NCBI GenBank assembly: GCA_026705465.1 | Contig: JAPPAP010000005.1 | Location: 1-63,664 of the forward strand | Direction: 5' to 3' | DNA from: a bacterium | GTDB lineage: Bacteria > Actinomycetota > Acidimicrobiia > Acidimicrobiales > Bin134 | DNA: 63,664 nt | In this document: positions 15,538 to 24,203 of the stretch, one piece after another | Layout: each line of letters starts with the position of its first letter | Position numbering within the stretch: position 1 is the first letter of the stretch | Position numbers and translations under genes: made by a program | Notes under the pieces: model-generated | Told to the model about the DNA's origin: nothing | The model's input: the letters and a program-made list of their open reading frames with translations, nothing else | Database searches by the model: none

Positions 15538-16215
15538 ATGACGGAGCAATCAGCATCACGATCGAGGGCAACAGAACTCGCTCTCGACAAGGCCTATGCG
15601 ACCGATGGTCCAGAAGCCAATCGCGAGCTGTATGCGGAATGGGCCGTGACCTATGAGTCGGGCTTCGTCGTTGACAGCGGCTATGTGTACCACCGACAGG
15701 TAGCCGAGGTCTTCTGCGAAGGATTCGCTTCACTCGACCAGCCCGTCCTAGATGTGGGCTGCGGAACTGGCGTGGTCGGCGGGGAACTGGCCAAGTTGGG
15801 CGTGTCGGTCATCGACGGTATCGACCTCTCGCCGGAGATGCTGGCCGAAGCCGGGGCCAAAACCAATGATGGCCGCACCCTCTACCGACAGCTCTTCGAA
15901 GCCGATCTCACCGCTTCAACAGAACTGGCCGATCATGCCTACGCCGGCATCGTGAGCGCAGGAGCGTTCACCCACGGGATCTTCGGACCGGAGACGATCT
16001 CAGAATTGCTGCGGGTAGCCCGACCCGGAGCTCGATTCGCTCTCGGGATCAATTCAGCTCACTTTGACAAAGTCGGCTTTGGCGACTGGCTGGAACAGCG
16101 TCAGTTGAATGGGCTCATCGGCGGGCTGAGATTCGACTTGCGGCCGATTTACGAGAGGGCAGACGAGGCCGACCCCGACCAATGGACCCGTATCGCGGTC
16201 TTCACGGCCGCATGA
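15538..16215 (+). CDS. Class I SAM-dependent methyltransferase
   Basis: A 225-residue Rossmann-fold methyltransferase. Motif I is LDVGCGTG, followed by an acidic DGIDLS at the end of strand 2 and a motif resembling post-I. The N-terminal section includes ELYAEWAVTYESGF, as in UbiE/WBSCR27-like enzymes. A small molecule is the likely substrate. Either ATG 15538 or the GTG one codon upstream is the start. It precedes the P450 by 42 bases in the same direction. Confidence 0.85.
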   Translation: MTEQSASRSRATELALDKAYATDGPEANRELYAEWAVTYESGFVVDSGYVYHRQVAEVFCEGFASLDQPVLDVGCGTGVVGGELAKLGVSVIDGIDLSPEMLAEAGAKTNDGRTLYRQLFEADLTASTELADHAYAGIVSAGAFTHGIFGPETISELLRVARPGARFALGINSAHFDKVGFGDWLEQRQLNGLIGGLRFDLRPIYERADEADPDQWTRIAVFTAA

Positions 16216-16257
16216 GCGAAGCCGCACAACCGACGACCACGTGGCACCATAGATCTC

Positions 16258-17484
16258 ATGAGCTTGACGTCTGAGCCGCTCTCCGGCACTGAAGAGGACG
16301 CGGCGTTCGACCCGTTCGCCTATCCCGAGGAAGTGCCCATTGACACGCTGGCCGAGTTGCGGGCCGAGTGCCCGGTGGCCCGCACCCCCACCGGGTGGTA
16401 CCTGACCAAGTTCGACGACGTGCTGGCCGCCACCAAGGACGTGGAGACCTTCGTGTCCAGCTTCCGCGACCCCGGGGTCGAAATCCCGGAGGAGGAGAAG
16501 CTGATCAGCGAGATCGCCGAGCCCCGCCATGGCAAGGTGCGGCGGATCATCAATGCCACCGTGGCCCACCACAAGTCGATGCGGGCCGAGCCGATGGTGC
16601 GGGAGCTGTGCCATCAATATCTCGACCCTGTTTTGGAGCGGGGCCGCGGCGAGTTGGTGGCCGAGTTCATCACCCCAGTGCCAATCAACGTGATCTCCCA
16701 CCTCATCGGCGTGCCCGCCGAAGACTGGGAGCAGTTCCACATCTGGACCGACGAGGTGGTGCTGGGCTCCTATCCCCGGACCAACCGCAACGAGCGGGGC
16801 GAGGGTCTGGCCGGGGCCCATCCGGAGTTCACCGCCTACATCGACGGGCTCATCGCCGAGCGGCGGGCCAGCGACGAGGCTCCCGATGATCTTGTCACCA
16901 GGCTCATCACCACGGAGATCGAGGGCCACCGGCTCACCGACGTGGAGATCCGCACCCAGCTGGCCTTTCTCATCATGTCGGGCAACGAGACCACCCGGCA
17001 TCTGATCGGAAATCTGCTGTGGCGCATCATCAGCGACCCCGAACTGTTCGCCACCCTCAAGGCAAACCGAAATTTGTGCGAGCGGGCAGTTGAGGAGTCC
17101 CTCCGGATTGACTCCCCCGCCCACATGCTCATTCGGGACTGCACCGCCGACACCGATGTGTTCGGCGCTCCCATGAGCCGCGGCGACAAGATCGTGTTCG
17201 GTGTGTCGTCGGCCAACCGAGACGAGGACTACTTCGACGATCCCGATGAGTTCCGGCTCGACCGGGAGCGCCCCAAGGACCATGTCGCTTTCGGCGGCGG
17301 CCCCCACATCTGTCCCGGCGCCAGCCTGGCCCGCCTCGAGGGCCGGGTGGCCTTGGAAGTGTTCTTGGACCGAGTGGCATCCGCCGAGCTGGCGCCCGGC
17401 AGCGCCCGCAAGAAGACCGAGGTGTTCTGGGCTAATGGGCCCGAACGCCTCGATGCGTTCTTGACTCCGGAGCCCGTTGGCTGA
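16258..17484 (+). CDS. Cytochrome P450
   Basis: A 408-residue soluble bacterial P450. The I-helix is SGNETTR (241-247), the K-helix ExxR is Glu280-Arg283, and the heme loop is FGGGPHICPG with Cys352 as the thiolate ligand. No ferredoxin or reductase gene is adjacent, so electrons must come from elsewhere. It overlaps the following methyltransferase by eight bases. The order P450 then methyltransferase may hydroxylate and then methylate one substrate, but that is only an inference from position. Confidence 0.93.
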   Translation: MSLTSEPLSGTEEDAAFDPFAYPEEVPIDTLAELRAECPVARTPTGWYLTKFDDVLAATKDVETFVSSFRDPGVEIPEEEKLISEIAEPRHGKVRRIINATVAHHKSMRAEPMVRELCHQYLDPVLERGRGELVAEFITPVPINVISHLIGVPAEDWEQFHIWTDEVVLGSYPRTNRNERGEGLAGAHPEFTAYIDGLIAERRASDEAPDDLVTRLITTEIEGHRLTDVEIRTQLAFLIMSGNETTRHLIGNLLWRIISDPELFATLKANRNLCERAVEESLRIDSPAHMLIRDCTADTDVFGAPMSRGDKIVFGVSSANRDEDYFDDPDEFRLDRERPKDHVAFGGGPHICPGASLARLEGRVALEVFLDRVASAELAPGSARKKTEVFWANGPERLDAFLTPEPVG

Positions 17485-18298
17485 CCAGCTGCCCGAGGGC
17501 GAGAAGTACACCCACGGTTACCACCAGGTGATCGTGGGGTGGCACTCCCGGCGCACTGCCGAGACATGCGCCGCCTTCCTATTGCCTCGACTTCGGCCCG
17601 ACGCCGAGGTGCTCGACATCGGTTGTGGCTCGGGCACCATCACCATTGGCCTGGCCCGCCGCGCTGGCCGGGTGGTGGGCCTGGACCTGTCGGCTGATGT
17701 GGTGGACACGGCCCGGGCCCACGCCGACGATTGTGGCCTGTCTAACGCGTCGTTCGAGGTGGGCTCGGTCTACGAACTGCCGTGGGACGACGCCAGCTTC
17801 GACGTGGTGTACGCCCATCAGGTGCTTCAGCACCTGTCCGATCCGGTGAGGGCCCTGCGGGAGGCTCGGCGGGTGCTGCGACCTGGCGGGCTAGTGGCGG
17901 TGCGGGATTCCGACTACGAAACCATGGTGCACGCCCCGGTGTTTCCGGCCATCGAGCGCTGGCGAGACCTCTACCACCAAGTGGCCTCGGCCAACTGCGG
18001 CGAAGCCGACGCGGGGCGCTACCTGCTGTCATGGGTAGCCGAGGCCGGCTTCACCGATATCGAGGCCACCGCCAGCACCACCGCTCATACCGATCACGAA
18101 GGCCGGACTGTCTGGGGCGAGATGTGGGCGGTGCGGGTAATCGACAGCGACTTCGCCGAACACGCGGTGGGCAACGGATTCGCCACCCGGGACGAACTCC
18201 AGGAAATCTCCGAAGCCTTCTCCCAGTGGGCAGCACAACCCGATGGTTTCTGGGCATGGGTCAACGGCGAGGTGATCGGGGTCTGCCAGCCCGACTAG
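17477..18298 (+). CDS. SAM-dependent methyltransferase (methyltransferase 11 type)
   Basis: A 273-residue enzyme with motif I LDIGCGSG, GLDLS at strand 2, and ELPWDDASFDVVYAHQVLQH, typical of small-molecule methyltransferases of the UbiE-like class. The best start is a TTG at 17477 inside the end of the P450 gene, giving an 8-base overlap; there is no better ATG or GTG in frame before the conserved region. It ends directly next to the stop of the convergent VOC gene (TAGCTA). Substrate unknown. Confidence 0.87.
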   Translation: MADQLPEGEKYTHGYHQVIVGWHSRRTAETCAAFLLPRLRPDAEVLDIGCGSGTITIGLARRAGRVVGLDLSADVVDTARAHADDCGLSNASFEVGSVYELPWDDASFDVVYAHQVLQHLSDPVRALREARRVLRPGGLVAVRDSDYETMVHAPVFPAIERWRDLYHQVASANCGEADAGRYLLSWVAEAGFTDIEATASTTAHTDHEGRTVWGEMWAVRVIDSDFAEHAVGNGFATRDELQEISEAFSQWAAQPDGFWAWVNGEVIGVCQPD

Positions 18299-19228
18299 CT
18301 ATTCGGGAGGTGGGCTCTCGATCAGCTCTACACAAGTGCCGTCGGGATCCTCGAAAAACAGCGCCCGCAGATCGGAAGGCAGGCCGGGGCCCATCTCCAG
18401 TGCCACCGGCGGGGAGTAGCACATCACCTCGGCATCGACCAGGGCCTCGTAGTCACGATCGATGTCGTCAGTGAGCAGCGCCATCCGGAAGATTCCTGTT
18501 TCGTTGGCCTTCCGACGGGCGGTGCCGGTGGGCTGGGGCTGCTTCCATTCCACCAAGTCGAGAATGAAGCCAGAAGGGTTGGCGCCGGGGGCGCCGATGA
18601 ACCAGGCATCCCAGGCCACGTCGCCGTCTACCCGGAAACCGGTGCCGGGCTGGGGTTCTGACGGACACGACCGAACCTGGGCTTTCAAACCGAGCACGTC
18701 GCAGTAGAAATGGCGGGACCGCTCCAGGTCGGAGCAGTTCACGTTGACGTGGGCTAGACGGGCGCTATCAGCCTGCACGAACTGCACTGGGGTCCCATCG
18801 GGATCGGAGCACACGAACAGCTCCGGCGTGGCCATGCCCTTGGCCCCCGGGTTGAACCTAGCCGGTGACGACCACACGTCATGGCCCGCCTCGGTGAGGC
18901 GTCGGTGCAGATCGGCCAGGTCGTCGGTGAGGATGCACAACCGGCCAAAGCCCAACTCGGTGACCGTCGCCGGCGGCGACCCCGATGGCCGGGGCACGTG
19001 CCACTCCAACAAGTCCAGCACTACCCCGTCGGGAGCATCGTCACCAGCCAAGATCCACGCATCCCATTGCACCTCGTTTAACCCAAACGCCCCACCCGGC
19101 TGCGGCTGCTCCGGCCGGGTGCGCACCGTCGTCTTCAACCCCACCAGGTCGCGATAGAACGCCAATGACCGCTCCAGGTCGGAGCAATTCACGTTGACAT
19201 GGAAAAACCGCAGCGGCCCCACAGCCAT
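18299..19228 (-). CDS. Tandem-domain VOC (glyoxalase/extradiol dioxygenase fold) protein
   Basis: A 309-residue protein made of two copies of the vicinal-oxygen-chelate domain. Each begins with nearly the same HVNVNCSDLERS segment (about residues 10-21 and 160-171) and includes a WDAW strand and an LDL-EW strand. The repeat points to internal duplication. Metal ligands of the VOC type (His at the first strand, Glu in the last strand, CVELIE) are plausible. It could be a lyase, dioxygenase or isomerase; the reaction is not assignable. It lies 10 bases behind the unknown gene at 19239. Confidence 0.87.
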   Translation of the reverse strand: MAVGPLRFFHVNVNCSDLERSLAFYRDLVGLKTTVRTRPEQPQPGGAFGLNEVQWDAWILAGDDAPDGVVLDLLEWHVPRPSGSPPATVTELGFGRLCILTDDLADLHRRLTEAGHDVWSSPARFNPGAKGMATPELFVCSDPDGTPVQFVQADSARLAHVNVNCSDLERSRHFYCDVLGLKAQVRSCPSEPQPGTGFRVDGDVAWDAWFIGAPGANPSGFILDLVEWKQPQPTGTARRKANETGIFRMALLTDDIDRDYEALVDAEVMCYSPPVALEMGPGLPSDLRALFFEDPDGTCVELIESPPPE

Positions 19229-19238
19229 GGCCGCTTGA

Positions 19239-20039
19239 CTACCACACCGCCTTCAGCTTGTTCCTAGCCCACTCCGCGAATTCATCGACTTTCCCATTGG
19301 CTCCAGGCGATGACGGCAGATTCCAATTCCATCCCAGCACCTTCACCGAGCGGCCCAGCGGTATCCCACGAATCGCGTCAACAGTCCCATACCAAGCGAA
19401 ACCCCTGCTCCGCCTGCCGCTCCGAGAAACCAAATCCAAGGTTGGCACCCGCTCCTCAATGAGCGGCTTGCCGATAAGACTCTCAAAACCACCCACAACC
19501 CTTCTTCCGTTGAGCCATAGCAATTCAACGGGCATTCCACGCAGCATCGCCGCCACGGTAGGCACTCCGAGTGCAAGTAGCTTCTCCTGTGTCGGCCAAG
19601 GAAGATGAGCCCATACTTTGTAGGTCGGCCAAGGCACCAGATCGATGTGGCATGCGGTTCCCGCCTTGAATGAAGCTCCTTCCAATACCTTGCCGAGGAG
19701 CTTGTCGGGATGACCGAACCATGTCATCCAGGGATCAGGGCGGGATAAGCCTGGCTGATGCTGGAAGTACCGCAGACACGACGCCGCTATCTCTTCAAGG
19801 TGGTCTCGGTCGGCCCCACTCCAATTCGGAATTCCGAGAGACTCCAAGTCGGTCAGCCTCTCATCAGCACCCTTGGGGTTGAGGGCGACCGACGCCACTT
19901 TCGCCGTGGCAGCGTCCCCATAGAATGGCACCGGAGATTTCCATTCGATTAACTCCGGTTCACCGTCCAGAGCACCGCTGCGCAGCGGCTCGACCGCAGC
20001 CACGACTGCTTCGATCAGATATTCAGGTGTCTCTGACAT
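19239..20039 (-). CDS. Unknown protein, possibly uracil-DNA-glycosylase-like fold
   Basis: A 266-residue protein I cannot assign firmly. A strand followed by SVALNPKGADER resembles the GxNPx opening of UDG-superfamily proteins. HIDLVPWPT in the middle and LLWLNGRR later are also compatible with that fold, but the catalytic pattern is not clear. A GAGGG ribosome-binding site lies six bases before the ATG. It is followed closely by the double-VOC gene. The region from here to 21556 has lower GC and more unknown genes than its surroundings. Confidence 0.72.
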   Translation of the reverse strand: MSETPEYLIEAVVAAVEPLRSGALDGEPELIEWKSPVPFYGDAATAKVASVALNPKGADERLTDLESLGIPNWSGADRDHLEEIAASCLRYFQHQPGLSRPDPWMTWFGHPDKLLGKVLEGASFKAGTACHIDLVPWPTYKVWAHLPWPTQEKLLALGVPTVAAMLRGMPVELLWLNGRRVVGGFESLIGKPLIEERVPTLDLVSRSGRRSRGFAWYGTVDAIRGIPLGRSVKVLGWNWNLPSSPGANGKVDEFAEWARNKLKAVW

Positions 20040-20165
20040 TCTTTCCCTCGTCTCGCAATCCCGGACCCAATTGCAAATGCAGGCAGAACCTAGAGAGAGC
20101 TTGATCCCATGTGCTCTCTACAGACCAGGAACCATCTATCCACTTTCGACAGGCCCAGCCAAGCC

Positions 20166-20834
20166 TCATCCTCCGCTCGCCGACCGTGTCGACCATAAAG
20201 GGTGCCAGCTTTGAGGTGGTTCCGGTCTCCACTGAGGAGTTCTTCCATATACAGGTTCAGATGGGAAACCAACAATTGCGTCTTGGACGATGTTCTGCAG
20301 CCGATCATCAACTTCTGCCTCCATCAGCCGCATTGGGCGATCCACGTATGGTGCGTTGGGATCCGCTGCCTCGGCAGCGTCAGCGAGGGTCCCGGCTATT
20401 TTTTCTAGACGGCTAGCCACAGGTCCAGCGGCGTGACGGGCAGCCGTGTTGACAGCTGCCATCGCTTTCTGGATTGGCCCGTCTCCGGTCCAAGCAGGCT
20501 TGCGAACCGCAGAAGGATCAGATGAACCAGCAGAAGTAATACTGCGGCCAGGCTGGCATCCAGCGAGAAAAGCGGCATCATAAGCCGCGTGGGCCGCCAC
20601 CTCAGCTCGGTCCACTAATCGGGTGGAAGTCCACATTGCAGCGGTGTAGGCGTCATCTAGAGGAACACGGCCTGCGAGGCGACCGAATTTGTCGGCTATC
20701 CGTCCGGGTAGATCCCCAGTTTCAGGTTGATTGGGCCCAAGAGCGGCATCAAGAATCGCGGCATCTGCTGCCAAATCTGCTGCGAGGTTGGCATACCAGA
20801 TTGCGACTGTGAAGGGATCAGGTGGTGCACTCAT
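20166..20834 (-). CDS. Hypothetical protein, helix-rich
   Basis: A 222-residue protein starting MSAPPDPFTVAIWY. The N-terminal 90 residues are Ala-rich and helical (NLAADLAADAAILDAALG); the end is Pro/Trp-rich. No family is recognised and there is no signal peptide or membrane helix. The ATG has a TACACT box seven bases upstream, which supports this start over longer in-frame options. It is divergent from the toxin-antitoxin pair and could belong to the same small accessory block. Confidence 0.6.
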   Translation of the reverse strand: MSAPPDPFTVAIWYANLAADLAADAAILDAALGPNQPETGDLPGRIADKFGRLAGRVPLDDAYTAAMWTSTRLVDRAEVAAHAAYDAAFLAGCQPGRSITSAGSSDPSAVRKPAWTGDGPIQKAMAAVNTAARHAAGPVASRLEKIAGTLADAAEAADPNAPYVDRPMRLMEAEVDDRLQNIVQDAIVGFPSEPVYGRTPQWRPEPPQSWHPLWSTRSASGG

Positions 20835-20841
20835 TCCAGCG

Positions 20842-20847
20842 AGTGTA
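20842..20847 (-). promoter_or_regulatory. -10 box of a probable leaderless promoter
   Basis: On the minus strand TACACT ends seven bases before the ATG at 20834, matching the leaderless spacing seen elsewhere in the window. Confidence 0.4.
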
Positions 20848-20895
20848 TCAATGTGATGAAACACGCTGGCCGCAGTTGGGTCCCTTAATTGGGTG

Positions 20896-20923
20896 TTGAC
20901 GTGTAGCACTGTCGTGCTACGTT
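20896..20923 (+). promoter_or_regulatory. Promoter with palindromic operator for the toxin-antitoxin pair
   Basis: TTGACG at 20896-20901 is a good -35 hexamer, with TACGTT at 20918-20923 as the -10 at 16-base spacing. Between them is a perfect inverted repeat, GTAGCAC (20903-20909) and GTGCTAC (20914-20920), four bases apart. RHH antitoxins repress their own operons by binding such palindromes, so this is the likely autoregulatory operator. Confidence 0.7.
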
Positions 20924-20930
20924 GGTGGAA

Positions 20931-21164
20931 GTGAGCAGGACAACCACGGTACGCCTCAGCGACGACGATACGCAGTTGCTCGCGGAACTCGCTCCAGAGT
21001 TCGGCGGGCGTTCGAGCGCCATCCGACAAGGCATCCGTCTGCTTGCCCGTGAAAGCCGGCGACGCCAAGCGCTTCGATCTTTTGTCGAAGCATGGAACGA
21101 AGAGGCTGGCCCCCTTGACGAGAGGGAAATCTCGTCGATGCTGAATCTCTATTTCAAGCAGTGA
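20931..21164 (+). CDS. Ribbon-helix-helix antitoxin
   Basis: A 77-residue protein starting VSRTTTVRLSDDD. The N-terminal strand TTTVRLS followed by two helices (DTQLLAELAPEFG, SSAIRQGIRLLAR) is the RHH DNA-binding fold. The C-terminal tail, acidic with an aromatic end (SSMLNLYFKQ), would wrap the toxin. GTG 20931 starts the protein right at the RHH strand; TTG 20922 and GTG 20925 are alternatives. The stop overlaps the toxin start (GTGA), and a palindromic operator precedes the gene. Confidence 0.85.
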   Translation: MSRTTTVRLSDDDTQLLAELAPEFGGRSSAIRQGIRLLARESRRRQALRSFVEAWNEEAGPLDEREISSMLNLYFKQ

Positions 21165-21556
21165 TCCTCGACGCGGGGCTGCTGATTGCGGTTGAGCGTG
21201 ATGAACGTGCCGCGCGCTCCTTTCTTGCTGCGGCCGTCAGAGCCGACGAAGTCCTGCGGACGACCGCACCAGTTGTGGCGCAAGTCTGGCGTGATGGACG
21301 ACGGCAGGCTCGACTAGCGCAGCTTCTCACAACGTTGGAAATCCACCCGTTCGACCGCGCTGATGCAGGCGCAGTCGGGGAGATCCTGAGCAATTCGGGT
21401 ACCGCAGACGTCGTAGACGCACACCTCGTGGTTCTTGCCATTCAGATGGGTGATGGGATCATCACTTCAGACGCTCGAGATTTCGCCGCACTCGTCAGCC
21501 ACCTAGGTTCTGACGCTCCGAAGATCCATCATTGGCAACGCGGGTCTCGCAGGTAA
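21161..21556 (+). CDS. PIN-domain toxin (VapC-like)
   Basis: A 131-residue PIN-domain ribonuclease. Acidic residues of the fold are Asp4 in ILDAGLLIAVE, Glu12, an Asp in DVVDAHLV and a C-terminal Asp in GIITSDARDF. The GTG overlaps the antitoxin stop, the standard type II arrangement. As a VapC-type enzyme it would cleave RNA, commonly tRNA or rRNA, when not bound by the RHH protein. VapB partners are often AbrB-like or RHH, so the pairing fits. Confidence 0.85.
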   Translation: MILDAGLLIAVERDERAARSFLAAAVRADEVLRTTAPVVAQVWRDGRRQARLAQLLTTLEIHPFDRADAGAVGEILSNSGTADVVDAHLVVLAIQMGDGIITSDARDFAALVSHLGSDAPKIHHWQRGSRR

Positions 21557-21583
21557 GCGCTATACCGCCAGCCACAAAACTCT

Positions 21584-21988
21584 TCAGCCCTTGATGGTGA
21601 GGAGTTCCAGCAGGTTGCCGTCGGGGTCGCGGAAGTAGACGGACTGGCCTCGTTCGCCGTTGCTGGCCGGGCGGGGGGCGGGGCCTTCGATGACCTCGAT
21701 GCCGTGTTCGGCCAGATGGGCCTGGGCGGCGGCGATGGTGTCGCCCCAGCGGAAGCACAGGTCTACCGAACCGGGGGTAGGCAGACGGGCGTGGGGAGAT
21801 GCGGGGGCGGCACCGGGGTGCACGTTGATGCGGTTGGCCCCCACCTGCATCATCACGATCGGCATCTTTCCGGCCCGGAACTCCTCCAGGTACATGGGCT
21901 CAGCACCCAGCACATGGCCATAGAAGGCCACGGTGGCCTCCACATCGGCCACGGTGATGGCCAGGTGGTCGAATCCCTCAACGCTCAT
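21584..21988 (-). CDS. VOC family protein (glyoxalase-like)
   Basis: A 134-residue single VOC domain. FDHLAITVADVEATVAFYGHVLG gives the first metal His, and the end VYFRDPDGNLLELL gives the Glu, both typical of glyoxalase I/fosfomycin-resistance-type metalloenzymes. Located five bases downstream of an SDR, it may be co-transcribed. Reaction unknown. Confidence 0.86.
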   Translation of the reverse strand: MSVEGFDHLAITVADVEATVAFYGHVLGAEPMYLEEFRAGKMPIVMMQVGANRINVHPGAAPASPHARLPTPGSVDLCFRWGDTIAAAQAHLAEHGIEVIEGPAPRPASNGERGQSVYFRDPDGNLLELLTIKG

Positions 21989-21993
21989 GGTGC

Positions 21994-22740
21994 CTACCCC
22001 CGCATCGGGATGCCCGCAGTGGAGCCCCCGTCGATGATGTATTCGTGGCCAGTCTGGTACGACGATGCGTCCGACACCAGGTAGCAGGCCAGATCGGCCA
22101 CTTCGGCGGCCACGCCAGCCCGACGCAGCGGCACATGGCCGAACAATTCGGGGCGTCCGTGTCGATCAGCCGCCAACATGGCGGTCTCGATCGGGCCGGG
22201 ATGGATGGAGTTCACCCTGATCCCACTGGGGCCCAGCTCGATGGCGGCCACCTTGGTCAATCCCCGCACCGCCCACTTGGTGCCCCCATAGGCCGAGTGG
22301 TGGGCGATTCCCTCCATCCCGGCGATGGACGAGATGTTGACGATCCCCCCGCCGCCGGCCTCGGCCATGGGGGCGGCCACGCTCTGGATGCCCAGGAAGG
22401 TGCCCAGGTAGTTCACCTCCCAGATGCGGCGCAGGCTCTCGGGTGTCTCGTCCGCCATGGGGGCGGTCCAGTGGATGGCGGCGTTGTTCACCAGCGCCCG
22501 CAGCGGCCCCTGCTCCACTGCGGCGGCCACCACTTGGGCCCAGTCGTCAGGCGAGGTCACGTCGTGGTGGAGATAGACAGCCTGGTCGCCCAGTTCGGCG
22601 GCCACCGCCTTCCCCTGCTCGTCTAGCACGTCGCCCATCACCACGAACGCGCCTTCGGCCACAAACTTCCGGGCTTCAGCCTCGCCCTGTCCCCGCGCCG
22701 CCCCGGTCACAATCGCCACTCGTCCATCAAGACATCCCAT
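21994..22740 (-). CDS. SDR resembling 3-alpha/20-beta-hydroxysteroid dehydrogenase (FabG3 type)
   Basis: A 248-residue SDR (MGCLDGRVAIVTGAARG). Distinctive stretches are GDVLDEQGKAVAAELGD, NISSIAGMEG, YGGTKWAVRGLTK and ELGPSGIRVNSIHPGPI, which from memory follow mycobacterial Rv2002 (FabG3), an NADH-dependent 20-beta-hydroxysteroid dehydrogenase. The catalytic Ser-Tyr-Lys and NNAA motifs are present. It sits just upstream of a VOC gene. A steroid or other cyclic ketone substrate is likely but inferred. Confidence 0.87.
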   Translation of the reverse strand: MGCLDGRVAIVTGAARGQGEAEARKFVAEGAFVVMGDVLDEQGKAVAAELGDQAVYLHHDVTSPDDWAQVVAAAVEQGPLRALVNNAAIHWTAPMADETPESLRRIWEVNYLGTFLGIQSVAAPMAEAGGGGIVNISSIAGMEGIAHHSAYGGTKWAVRGLTKVAAIELGPSGIRVNSIHPGPIETAMLAADRHGRPELFGHVPLRRAGVAAEVADLACYLVSDASSYQTGHEYIIDGGSTAGIPMRG

Positions 22741-22790
22741 GGCGAAGTTCTAGCCCAACGACTCCTCCTGCCACACCGTTGGGCCGGGGA

Positions 22791-22796
22791 TAGAGT
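22791..22796 (+). promoter_or_regulatory. -10 box of a probable leaderless promoter
   Basis: TAGAGT ends six bases before the GTG at 22803. Confidence 0.5.
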
Positions 22797-22802
22797 GGAT
22801 CT

Positions 22803-23177
22803 GTGGCGGCTTGGTTACTGGCCTTCGCCATAGCGCTCATACACGGGCTGCTGGCCGTCTTCCTCATCGTGGGCGCCCCCTTGGCCGCCCGCCGGCCCCG
22901 GTGGATGAAGTGGTACCTGCTGGCGCTGATACCGACCGGCGTGGTGAACCTGACAGGTCAGCCGTGCCCGCTGACAGTATGGGAGAAGCACTTCTGGCGG
23001 CTCGCCGGTGAGACCCCGTACCGGGGAGGCTTCATCTCCCAATACTTCATCGAGCCGTTCTACGCCCCCGGCCTGAGATCCGGCGATGAGACCATTCTGC
23101 TCGTCGCCGTGGTGGTCTGGTGCCTGTTTTGGCTGGGATACTCCGCCGTCGTGCGATTGCGGCTGTCCAGCAGCTGA
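22803..23177 (+). CDS. DUF2784 small membrane protein
   Basis: A 124-residue protein with three to four hydrophobic helices (about 3-25, 37-52, 97-117). The central NLTGQPCPLTVWEKHFW motif, with the CPLT-E signature and FISQYFIEPFY, identifies the DUF2784 family. These are inner-membrane proteins of unknown role. The GTG start fits a leaderless promoter. It is followed after 51 bases by a separately promoted cyclase gene. Confidence 0.82.
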   Translation: MAAWLLAFAIALIHGLLAVFLIVGAPLAARRPRWMKWYLLALIPTGVVNLTGQPCPLTVWEKHFWRLAGETPYRGGFISQYFIEPFYAPGLRSGDETILLVAVVVWCLFWLGYSAVVRLRLSSS

Positions 23178-23216
23178 CCCCCAGCCCCGCACCCGACCGA
23201 TTCAAGGGCGGACCAC

Positions 23217-23222
23217 TAGGGT
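23217..23222 (+). promoter_or_regulatory. -10 box of a probable leaderless promoter
   Basis: TAGGGT ends six bases before the ATG at 23229. Confidence 0.5.
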
Positions 23223-23228
23223 GCGGCC

Positions 23229-24188
23229 ATGCCATACCCACAATCAGTCCTCGATATCGCCGCCCGCATCAACAACTGGGGGCGATGGGGCGAAGACGAC
23301 CAGATCGGCACGCTCAACTTCCTCACCGACGAGGTGGTGAAGGAAGCGGCCCAGTGCATCCGCACCGGCAAGCGCATCTCGCTGGCCTATCCCCTGCATA
23401 AAGACGGACTTCAGACCGGCGTCATCCCCGGCCGGGTGAACCCGCTGAAGACCATGGTGTCGCTCAACCACGGCATGCTGGGCGACCCCGACATGTTCCA
23501 CACCAGCGACGACGTGGTCACCATGGGCCTGCAATGCGCCACCCACTGGGACGGGCTGTGCCACGCCATGTACGGGGGCAAGCTCTACAACGGCCACGAC
23601 GCCTCCACCATCACCGAGTGGGGGGCGTCGGTGTGCGGCATCGAGCAGGTCAAGAGCCTCACCGGGCGGGGTGTGCTGCTCGACATTGCGAAGCTCCACG
23701 GAGTGGACGTGCTGGAGCCCGGCCATGCCATCAGCTACGACGACCTGACCAACGCGGCCGAGGCCCAAGGGGTTGAGATCCGCACCGGCGACATCATCCT
23801 GGTGCGCACTGGCCTGTTCGCCTACGCCAAGGCCGGCGACCTCGACAACTACTACGGCGAGCCCATCCCCGAGATGGGGATCGTGCGCTCCGCCGGCATC
23901 GGCGTGACCGCCTGCGAGTGGTTCTACGACAACAACATCGCCGCGGTGGCCACCGACAACATCGTGTTCGAGGTACTGCCCTTCGACCCGGAATTCGAAG
24001 GGGCGATCATCGCCATCCACTGCCTCAACCTGGTGGACATGGGCCTGACCCAGGGCCAGAACTGGGACTTGGAGGAGCTGGCCGCCGACTGCGCCGCCGA
24101 CGGCCAGTACGACTTCTTCTTGGAGGCCTCGCCCCAGCCGTTCGTGGGCGGGCTGGGATCGCCGGTCAACCCAGTGGCCATCAAGTAG
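23229..24188 (+). CDS. Cyclase family protein (kynurenine-formamidase-like metal hydrolase)
   Basis: A 319-residue protein of the PF04199 cyclase family. The metal-binding motif is THWDGLCH; the DQIGTLNFL N-terminus and VRTGLF strand are typical of the longer actinobacterial and proteobacterial members. Characterised relatives hydrolyse N-formylkynurenine or cyclic amides/imides, or isatin. No tryptophan pathway genes are nearby, so another ring or amide substrate is as likely. The gene stands alone with its own promoter box. Confidence 0.87.
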   Translation: MPYPQSVLDIAARINNWGRWGEDDQIGTLNFLTDEVVKEAAQCIRTGKRISLAYPLHKDGLQTGVIPGRVNPLKTMVSLNHGMLGDPDMFHTSDDVVTMGLQCATHWDGLCHAMYGGKLYNGHDASTITEWGASVCGIEQVKSLTGRGVLLDIAKLHGVDVLEPGHAISYDDLTNAAEAQGVEIRTGDIILVRTGLFAYAKAGDLDNYYGEPIPEMGIVRSAGIGVTACEWFYDNNIAAVATDNIVFEVLPFDPEFEGAIIAIHCLNLVDMGLTQGQNWDLEELAADCAADGQYDFFLEASPQPFVGGLGSPVNPVAIK

Positions 24189-24203
24189 CTGCGACAAACC
24201 GCT

